Shown: in pieces, positions 56,401 through 64,000 of the stretch
Position numbering within the stretch: the first letter of the stretch is position 1
Layout: each line of letters begins with the position of its first letter
Source: Amaurobius ferox
Lineage: Eukaryota > Arthropoda > Arachnida > Araneae > Amaurobiidae
Direction of reading: 5' to 3'
Assembly: GCA_951213105.1 (NCBI GenBank)
Contig: OX578133.1
Location: 141,229,313 to 141,293,312 of the forward strand
DNA length: 64,000 nt
Made by a program: the position numbers and the translations under genes
The notes under the pieces: generated by a model
Database searches by the model: none
The model's input: only the letters and a program-made list of their open reading frames with translations
Told to the model about the DNA's origin: nothing

Positions 56401-56928
56401 GGGGAATATTTTTCATAGCTGCAATAAATTTAACTAAATATCTGATAAAAGATTTGATAAGTTCCCAAGAAATTTGTAATGTAGTAAATTGCTTTGTGTG
56501 GGCAATAAGTAAATTCCAAGTCTCTTCATGTGTAAGACAAAAAATAACTAATAAATTGCAAAACAGCATTTATGTTGAGTGCAGGTGGTATATGTAATAT
56601 ACTCTCACATAATATAAAAATGCATATACTCTCACATAATATAAAAATGCATATACATAAAATTATTTAAACATGTGTAATTATGCATTAATGTATGTAT
56701 TTAAATTTACATATAAGTTTTTATCCAGTGAAAATTACTTTATGTTAAAATTAAATATTTCAAATTTGATAAAAGACAAGTTTTCACAAAAGATAATAAC
56801 AAATATTGATTTTATTAAAAAAATAAAATATAGCAATGCATGTATAGATGTGAATATATCAATTTTAATAGGTGCCTGCCAAAAAGGTTGATTTTCTATT
56901 TACTCAAATCATTGTTTTAATACCACAA
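53402..56928 (+). repeat. 3,528-bp unit, tandem copy 2
   Basis: Same sequence as copy 1. It leaves the repeat after ACCACAA, where TTTGGAAAATATCCC follows instead of TTGATAT. The junction between copies has one extra A, as expected for end joining. Zero visible divergence means a very recent event or an assembly artefact. Confidence 0.95.
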
Positions 56929-57699
56929 TTTGGAAAATATCCCTTCATAGGGTTCATACTCATGTTTCAAAATAGGGAAATATTCAATCACTCTAACATG
57001 CAATATTTAGGACATAGGAGTAGAATTATAAAAAATATTGGGATATTGGGTGGGAGGGGGGGGGGGGGGCTTGGAGCTGCTCATTTTTCTTTATGTGAGG
57101 CATTTAAAGCCTTTCTAATGTACACTTCTAAAAATCAGACATTTTCATTCAAAGGACACTCCTCAATAGCAGACACCTCCAATTAATTTACACATTCATT
57201 TAAAGGGCATTTATAATTGTCTCACAAAATATAAAAAGTTCTTTAACCATAGAATATCTTACTTTCCGGCCAATAACAAATAGTGATTCATGTCAAACAC
57301 ATAAAAATCATGCATTCAACGAAAACAAAAAGCTGTTATAGCATCCAGTTGTACTCAAAATTCAGAACATAAAAACAAAGCAGCAGAAAATGATCAGCAA
57401 TTCAATAATTATTTTTCAATGTTCACTTTTCTTAATACTAATATGGAATTTTATGCATAATACACTAACACTATCAGATAACAGTACTTTGCAGTCAAGT
57501 ATTAAAGACAATCAAAGCTCTGAAATTTACTTTACAAAAGCATAACTGCCAAGCTCCAAATATGAAAAACCAGGAGATTTTTATGCAAAAATATGACAAA
57601 ACCGGGATATTTTGCATGGCAATACAATCTATACTTCTTATACTTAATCTAAGCATAAAAAGGACAACTTTTCAACAAATAAAACTCAAATATGTAATG
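56929..57699. other. AT-rich DNA, no gene
   Basis: Contains a G14 run at 57056-57069. No coding or repeat feature recognised. Confidence 0.45.
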
Positions 57700-57707
57700 A
57701 TTATAAC

Positions 57708-58365
57708 CAGTGGCGGCTCATAGCTAAAATTAGTGGGGGTACTGCTCCAGAAAATTTTTAGCCTTTGTTTTAAAATTGTGTAAAAGGAAACAAACATGTA
57801 TAAAAAGAAAATTTATTCAGAAACTTGATAAAATCCTAAAAGAACAAAATCAAACATTTTTTACTTACTTTAACCTAAATTGTTACCGTTCAAGCTTGAT
57901 CTATTCATTTAAAAATGAAATCCATTCTTCCTGTTTTAATTTGCGCGAAAAGATCAATAATTTTCTCCTTGATCTCTGGATGACAACTGAGGAAATTTTT
58001 CTCTATTGAAAGAACCGCAAGAGCACTGCAAGCACAACACATGCAGAGTAAAAAAAAAACTACTTTCTACCAGCATGCCAGGGTCGGCACTGCGGGTGCG
58101 ACAGTGCGCTCTCTCCTTATGTGCGCATGCGCACAACAGTCAAACACCATGCTGCTGCAACTGTGAAGAGCACAGTTCCATACAAAGATTTTTGTATCTT
58201 TTCCATAAACTGGGGGATGGCTACTGACATTAAGTTTAAGGATTATATATTGTACAAGTATAAAGAAAGAATTAAAGAAAAAGGACTCATTATATTAAAT
58301 GTTATCGATAATATCAAGTGAAATAGGGGGTGCGTTCTACAGTGCATATACACGAGCTGCCACTG
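57708..58365. mobile_element. hAT MITE with perfect 8-bp target duplication
   Basis: ATTATAAC precedes (57700-57707) and follows (58366-58373) the element. Ends CAGTGGCGGCTCATAG and, inverted, CAGTGGCAGCTCGTGT. At 658 bp it has no transposase. Its interior frames (57776-58009 and those near 58.0-58.5 kb) show no hAT motif. It has a GC-richer patch near 58.08-58.15 kb. Confidence 0.92.
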
Positions 58366-58373
58366 ATTATAAC

Positions 58374-59090
58374 ATCCAGTAGGTACAACACTTTCATTTC
58401 CAGTAGTAAAAAAACTATATTTGATGACTGCATTTCCTTCAATTGAAATTTTTTTGTCCACATGCCATTTGGTTTTGGCTTAGGTAATAATATCCCCTCT
58501 TTCACTGTGAAATTTTGAAGTCCATTGCACAGATTGAGTAAAAAGCATATGCAAATTCACTACATTTAGATACTTTCAAAATAACATAATTGCCAACCTA
58601 CCAGAAAGAAAAATAGAGCACACATTTCAAGGGGGGGGGGGGGGGGGGGAATGAAGATTTTTGGCTGCACTGATAAGTTGATTTGGTTGGTATTACCGTG
58701 CATGCGGCCGTAAATTTAAATTGGCCTTTACAGTAGACAATTTCCCATAGGAAATTATGCACATTCTGTAATCCACAGTATAAGGAAGTTTTCTGCAGAA
58801 ACTACGGAGAATCCGGAGTAATCATCATCATCTTCATTGAGCAGGTCGGCAAGTTGAAAATTCATCGATTTTTCCAGAATTTTAAACAAAAAATCTATTT
58901 TTCCTGCAATTTCCCTGACGTTTTAGCCCATTTTCAAATTCCCTGTAAATTCCCGGTTTTTCTGATTTTCAGAGTTTACATGAACCCTGGTTAATGTTTA
59001 TACTATTTGACAAATTATTAAACATTTAGAACAAAACATTTAGAATATTAACATAAAAAATATATTTGTAAACTCTTGGGATTACAAACT
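58374..59090. other. AT-rich DNA with a G19 run
   Basis: G19 at 58631-58649. Near 58860-58990 a series of AATTTxCC(T)G phrases ends in ATGAACCCTGG, resembling a decayed DNA-transposon end. No gene. Confidence 0.4.
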
Positions 59091-59399
59091 GAATTATGCA
59101 ATCACACTGTTTATATGAAAATAACATAACTAAAAAGTAACCTTAATAACTAACCAGAATAAGAAAATATGTTAATTTAGTCAATCTAATATGTAATATT
59201 TAAAAAATGGAGATGGATGGAAAGAGATACTAGTGAACTCTCGGCAAAGCACAAGAATTCAAAGTGAATTGTGCAACCTCACATTTTATGCAAAAATAAT
59301 TTTAAAATTATCCTTAATAAACCAGAATAGGAAAATGTGATAGTTTAGTCAATCCAATATGCAATATTTAAAAGATGGAAATGGATGGAAAAGATACTA
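59091..59399 (+). repeat. Satellite (same family as 41 kb), left part
   Basis: About two units with ATGGAGATGGATGG at about 59207 and ATGGAAATGGATGG at 59374. It is interrupted at 59400 by the TA element and resumes at 62145. Confidence 0.75.
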
Positions 59400-60068
59400 T
59401 TGTATATACTTGTGTATAAGTTGAGAAATTTGTGACAAAAAACCCCTTCAAAGTGGGGGGTTAACGAGGAGTTTTTAAAAAAAGTTTAAAAATTATTTTT
59501 CCTCCGAGACAATCCATCCTAAAATGATGCGGTAGTAATTATGCAATCATGCACTCTGAATTTCTCTGCACTTCAAAACGCTCCTATGAGTCACTGCTTT
59601 CCCGATGCTCCCGACTACCAGTTTATCGTGTCATCAAAAAATATGCATACCTTTTCATTCGATATTTATCTTTTGCTTCTCGGATTATGGCCCATTATTT
59701 GACAAAAAATGGCTCTTTTCAGAAATAATTCTGTACCACGGATTGTTTAAAACTATAATGCAGGATTTTATGTTGAAAGTGCTTTTTTTTGCTTTGTTTA
59801 TTGAAGAGAGTATCTAATGACAACTGTGTTGGGGGTAACGAAAAAATCAGTTCAAATAATGGGTGGAAGCCAGATATTGTTTTGATTGCATGGTGGGTTG
59901 AGAACGCTTGAGAGTCAGGGATGTGTGGTTTCCAGCCTGTTTTGAGGACACTGTGTGCTGGGAGTAAAAGAATGCCTGGAGCTTGTCACAAGAGTATAAA
60001 CATCCCCAAAAAGGATGGGAGACAAAGTTCATATGTCATAGGCCTACTTGTTTGGAATCAGACTTTAA

Positions 60069-61941
60069 CCCTTTTGGGACGGCGGCATTCCAAAACCGCC
60101 GTGGCCCAAAGGACGGAGTGCTTTGTTTCCGAACTTTTCTCAAAAGACGGCTAATTTTTTGCGCTAAGCCTAACTCAAGAAAAAAATTCACTAAAAATCA
60201 CCCGTTCAACACAGCATTCTACTTTTTTCAGGAAGAAAGGAAATACTTACTTTCTATTTGATGTATATTTTTTATATAAATTTTCTTTTATCCAAATATT
60301 AAAAATTTTAGTGTATATATGTTTTAGGTACAGATGGATTATTCTTTGGCATGTCCTTCCGATTTTTTAAAACTGTACCACATATATATGCGTATTCTTA
60401 GACAACAAATACTTTGCAAGTACAGGAGAGGTAAAAAATATATCCAAATACAAAGTATATCTTTTTCCTGAAAGTTCATTTAGAAATGTTTTCACAACAC
60501 GTTCTCCATACCCATCATCAGTGCTTGATAATTCCGTGTCCTTTCCAGTATACACAAGGAAATTCCATTTATAGCCTGATTCCGATTCTGACAATTTATA
60601 TATTTTTATTGCATATCTGGACCTTTTCGAGGGGATATATGGACGAAATCCCAACCTTCCTTTCCATGAGAACAAAGATTCATCAATGAACACATTTCTT
60701 CTAGGAGTGTATATAGATTTAAATTTTGAAACTAATGCATCTAACACGGGTTTCAATTTATCTAGTTTTTGGGCATTACTATGAAGAGTAAAATGAGGGT
60801 AACGTAATATTCCTATAAATCGATCGCGACTCATAACTGAATTAAAAAAAGGAGTACTGATAATTGGATTCTTAGAAAAACACATTTTAAGATTTGGTTT
60901 TCTGACAATGCTCGTCAAAATTACTAGTGCGAGAAACACACGAAATTCGTTTCCTGTCACAGGTGTAAATACATTGTCACGGGTGAAAATACATTTCAGT
61001 TCCTGTCACAGGTGTAAATACATTTCCTGTCACAGTTGCAAATGCATTTAGGTGGAGTCTTCAATGTGGAAAGAGAGAGGAGATTTTTCTCCCATTTTTT
61101 CTTTGCAAACTCATTAGTTGCTTTTACGATAAATTCTACTAGTTCATCATCAAAAATATGCTAAAAAAATCAAGTTCCTTATCTAAATTATATGGCATGA
61201 TATTGTGATTTATTCCAGGTATGTTCAGAAACTTCAAAGAATTCAGATCTTTCAATTCGTCCAAACATCATTCGAAAAAACAGCAACTGAAGCTGGCGGC
61301 GTTGTAATAATAGTACGCTCAGAATCTGAAGAATCAATTGCATTTTCAGATTCATCATCCACAAATATTCACTATATGCAGCACTTTCATTACTGTCTGG
61401 TTCGTTTACCATACGCGTATATTCTTCCACAGAAAGAAAACATTTCAAACCAGCCATACTTTTATCCGAAATAACCTAATAATTTCATTGCCGCACATTC
61501 TTTTACCCCCTCCTCCCCCACCCCCCACCCCCAAAAAATACTCTCTTATATTCCTCTAATTCAGCAATGAAATCAATAAAAGCTAAAATCAGAACGAGAC
61601 CCGGAACTCAATTATAAAATTGCTTATGCTGCGAGAAGTGAGCTAGTCTGTTTACTTTACAGAACCATGTCCATCCCAACCCCGCTCCAAATGGAGAAAT
61701 AATTCATTGGATTCTCCTTGTGCCAAGGTCAAACATCTATAAAATACATTTAAGTTGCTTCCACAGGCATTTAACGCCATCTAGTAGACAAATAAATTCA
61801 TTTGAAAACGTTCCACGTAGAAACACCAATGCGTGCCACTCGGCATTTAGGGTAAAGTTCTCTCCGGCACCAGTGCGTGCCGTACGTCCTTGAATGCAAG
61901 TTCGCAGCCGGCACGTGGGCGTGCCAACCGTCGCGAAAGGG
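60069..61941 (-). mobile_element. piggyBac-like element in a TTAA site
   Basis: TTAA at 60065-60068 and 61942-61945 flank it. Ends CCCTTTTGGGACGG and, inverted, CCCTTTCGCGACGG. The paralogous element at 4.6 kb keeps the intact site (ACTTTAAAGGG on its strand), proving insertion. At 1.87 kb it is shorter than usual and its transposase is broken. Confidence 0.93.
60367..61457 (-). pseudogene. piggyBac transposase pseudogene
   Basis: The N-terminal part (61457-61188) starts MAGLKCFLSVEEYTRM and soon shifts frame. A stretch around 60950-61045 holds three copies of a TCCTGTCACAGGTGTAAATA-like phrase that disrupt the frame. The 197-codon frame 60960-60367 carries the family core: TGNEFRVFLALVILTSIVRK, FFNSVMSRDRFIGILRYPHF, VFIDESLFSWKGR with the first catalytic Asp (93), YLDIFFTSPVLAKYLL with the second (173), then a stop after VVQF. 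The third catalytic Asp and the Cys-rich C-terminal zinc domain are missing. Inactive. Confidence 0.88.
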
Positions 61942-62144
61942 TTAAAGGGCTCTAGTGAAGTTTTTATTATGGACATTAAATTTTATTATTATACATGTAA
62001 TTTTTTTCCTTTTCAAGTTTTTTTGAATAATTTATGGAAAATTTTATTTTCTCTTTTTGGGATCGACTTATATGAGAGTTTTGGAATTTTTTCAATTATT
62101 TTCTCTGAAAGTAGAGGGGTCAACTTATATGGAAGGATATATGG

Positions 62145-62400
62145 TAATGGTTTCTCGACAAAGCAAGATAATACAATGTCAATTGTGCACTCTCACAATT
62201 TATGTGAAAATAATAAAAAAATTACCCTTAATAATTAACTGAAATATAAAAATAAGCTATTTTAGTCTTTTTAATGTGCAATAATTAACGGATGGAGATG
62301 GATGGCAAAAGTTACTAGTGGACTCATGGTAACACAACAAAATACAAACTATATTGCATAATCGCAGTATTTATGTAAACAAATAATCTGGTTAAGTAAA
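62145..62400 (+). repeat. Satellite (same family as 41 kb), right part
   Basis: CCCTTAATAATTAACTGAAA, TTTAGTCTTTTTAATGTGCA and GGATGGAGATGGATGGCAAA continue the units cut at 59400. Confidence 0.75.
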
Positions 62401-62569
62401 CATTTAGCATTTGATTAAATGTTTCATTCAGTTTATTTTTTTGCTTGAAGTGAAGATAATTTGTTAATCATTTTCAAAGAATGAAATCAGGTTGTCTACT
62501 GGATATTTCAGTGAAATTTCAAGAGTTTCGCATGACCACCGATAATATACTGAGGAACAAGTACAAATG
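62401..62569. other. AT-rich spacer
   Basis: No feature seen. Confidence 0.4.
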
Positions 62570-63015
62570 CTGTATTCCATGATACTGCTACAAAATAGAT
62601 CTTTATTTCATTAATAAAATATTTGAAAAGTAGAGTTTATATATACTCCACGTAATAATTATAAATATTTCAGTCGATGCAAATAGATTGCTAAGTGGAA
62701 AATATTTCCCCATTTAAACGAAATACACAGAGAATTGCATACAAATGTCATTTTTCATGATATTGTTGGAAAATAGCTCTTCATTTCATTAATAACACAT
62801 CTGAAAATTAATTTTTTTGTATGTAGAGTGAAATAATTACCAAATTTTAGTCAATGTAACTATATTGCAAATGTGGAACAAAAATATTCATTGGTTATCT
62901 TACCTGAAGTGCTTGTGAATGCAGATTGTGCTATCATGAGAAAATGAATTTTCTAGATGCAAGAACGGAAAAACTGCGATCTCAAAATTCGCAACATTTT
63001 CGGGCCAATTTTGTG
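62570..63015 (+). repeat. Repeat shared with 15.29-15.83 kb
   Basis: Two units with TTTATTTCATTAATAAAAT / TTCATTTCATTAATAACACA about 180 bp apart, then the same end block TTTCTAGATGCAAGAACGG. It includes the splice-like stretch described at 62904-62930. Confidence 0.6.
62904..62930 (-). CDS. Candidate upstream micro-exon of the BRCT gene (weak)
   Basis: On the minus strand a TTTTCTCATGATAG acceptor and a strong GTAAGATAACC donor bound 27 bases. In the phase used by the other micro-exons (one G carried over) it reads (A)QSAFTSTS. Against it: the stretch lies inside a repeat and its 15.7-kb counterpart has decayed splice sites. An alternative acceptor at TGCATCTAG would give 49 bases that break the phase pattern. 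Confidence 0.25.
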
Positions 63016-63380
63016 ATTTTCCGAACCTGTAGGCATCCTGCTAAAATATTAAGGATTTTTTGTAATGGAATCAGAAAAAGTAGGGACTTTTGGTTTCTGG
63101 ACGAAAAATCGGAAGAAATTGGTTTCCAATCGGAAGATGCTTAAAAATTGGAAGCTTTCTGGGTAAAGTGGAAGGACTGGCAGCTATGATAAAACTGATA
63201 ATAATATATAAAAATTGTTAATTTTTAATAAATAAATTAATAAATTCAGTTAATTATACATAAATTTATCAAATAGATAAATTATTTTTACTCTTGACTT
63301 ATGAAAATGCAGCTAAATAATTTTTTTATATTTTACACACAAAAAAAAAAAATTCTCACATTTTCCAAAAAAAGATCTTT
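63016..63380. other. AT-rich DNA, no gene
   Basis: The 72-codon frame at 62926-63144 has no domain. Nothing else seen. Confidence 0.4.
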
Positions 63381-63865
63381 CTAAAATTTTTATGTTAAAC
63401 AGGTTACTTTATAAAGAACATGCAAAAACTTATCAAAAAATTTAAATATGGAGCTCATCTTGAAAATAAAATTCCTTTTACTGAAATAAAGAATTTTTTT
63501 TTTTTTACATTTTTCAACTTCAAGGCAAAACAATAGTAGTATTTTAATTAAAATGTTATCAAAATGCACATGTTTTTATAATAAGCATATATTCTAGAAT
63601 ATTCACAGAAAAAATTATGTGTTTCTGACAATTAGGTGTAGAGCAAGAATGGATTTTATCAAACATAAGGTTTTCATTTCATGAATCCACAAAACAGCAC
63701 AAAGTGAATTCTCAATTTCTTTAAAAATTTATTGCTAAAATACTAATACATAGAATGAACTAAAAACTTGCATGGTAGTATAAGTTTATTGTAAGTAACT
63801 TTGTATAAAATTTCATAAAAATACGAAGGGGTAGATTGACTTGGTTGAATTGACATGGTCCATAT
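63381..63865 (-). repeat. Inverted, diverged copy of the start of the 3,528-bp unit
   Basis: On the minus strand GTCAATTCAACCAA, TTGTCAGAAACACATAATTT, ATATTCTAGAATATATG, GCATTTTGATAACATTT and TTTTCAAGATGAGCTC follow the order of 49980-50440 with moderate divergence. An older dispersed copy of that part of the unit. Confidence 0.8.
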
Positions 63866-64000
63866 CATATTGAAAAATCATAAAATAAGCAAAAGAAAAA
63901 AAAATGGCACCCATAACTTTTTAAATGCCATTATCAAAACCAATATAACTTAATAAATAAATAAAACTTCACATGATAATTAAGCTGATGTACAAACACA

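Larger units (their letters stand above)
59400..62144 (+). mobile_element. TA-flanked element copy, itself interrupted by piggyBac
   Basis: Flanked by TA (59398-59399, 62145-62146). Ends TTGTATATACTTGTGTATAA and, inverted, CCATATATCCTTCCATATAA. Without the piggyBac and one TTAA it is about 870 bp, and lines up with the inverted copy at 4400-6204 (shared phrases include GCTGGGAGTAAAAGAATGCC and TCATAGGCCTACTTGTTTGG). No gene of its own. Confidence 0.88.

Noticed and set aside
61500..61545. C/A-rich tract near the piggyBac N-terminus as a regulatory site
   Set aside because: Simple-sequence tract with no supporting context.

Overview
The window is AT-rich eukaryotic nuclear DNA. I infer an arthropod, most likely a spider or other chelicerate, from its mix of non-LTR retrotransposons with RNase H, mariner, piggyBac, pogo and several hAT lineages, a tRNA-derived SINE and many short satellite arrays. 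The species call is inference. There are no bacterial-type genes, rRNA genes or CRISPR arrays, and almost every open frame is a transposon relic.

The one convincing host gene runs on the minus strand through most of the window as tiny exons between introns of 5-9 kb: 32319-32354, 23864-23896, 15175-15246, 9721-10301 and 2426-2494, with a weak further candidate at 62904-62930. Reading phases agree at every junction. The last two visible exons together encode the first half of a BRCT domain, so this looks like a nuclear BRCT protein of the PTIP/PAXIP1 or MDC1 type with a lysine/serine-rich linker. Both gene ends lie outside the window. The transposons up to about 32 kb therefore sit in its introns.

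Layout, left to right. 0-1 kb: start of a BED-finger hAT transposase (minus) and a SINE with target duplication. 3.4-9.5 kb: TA-flanked inverted-repeat elements, an LTR-like insert, a ZMYM1-type hAT relic and a second hAT (7961-9522) beside a CA microsatellite. 11-14 kb: degenerate tandem repeats holding a structurally complete but dead mariner (12548-13910). 16.5-20 kb: a 5'-truncated LINE whose RNase H domain is split by a 615-bp SINE-bearing segment also present just downstream, followed by a 141-bp satellite. 24.16-31.62 kb: a probable 7.5-kb hAT with 8-bp target duplication, containing a pogo-like element, SINEs and tandem repeats. 32.6-33.1 kb: a 63-bp minisatellite. 34.3-38.6 kb: a long-inverted-repeat element interrupted by a LINE with a nearly intact EN(partial)-RT-RNase H frame. 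38.6-49.2 kb: MITEs, hAT relics and a LINE tail. 49.87-56.93 kb: a 3,528-bp unit in perfect-looking direct tandem duplication. 57.7-58.4 kb: a hAT MITE with perfect target duplication. 59-62.4 kb: satellite interrupted by a TA element that is itself interrupted by a piggyBac relic.

No coordinated multigene system is visible. The most interesting points are the micro-exon BRCT gene, the nested insertions whose empty sites or target duplications survive inside the window, the split LINE, and a pogo-like element carrying GC-rich DNA, a perfect 28-bp hairpin and an ankyrin-like open frame.
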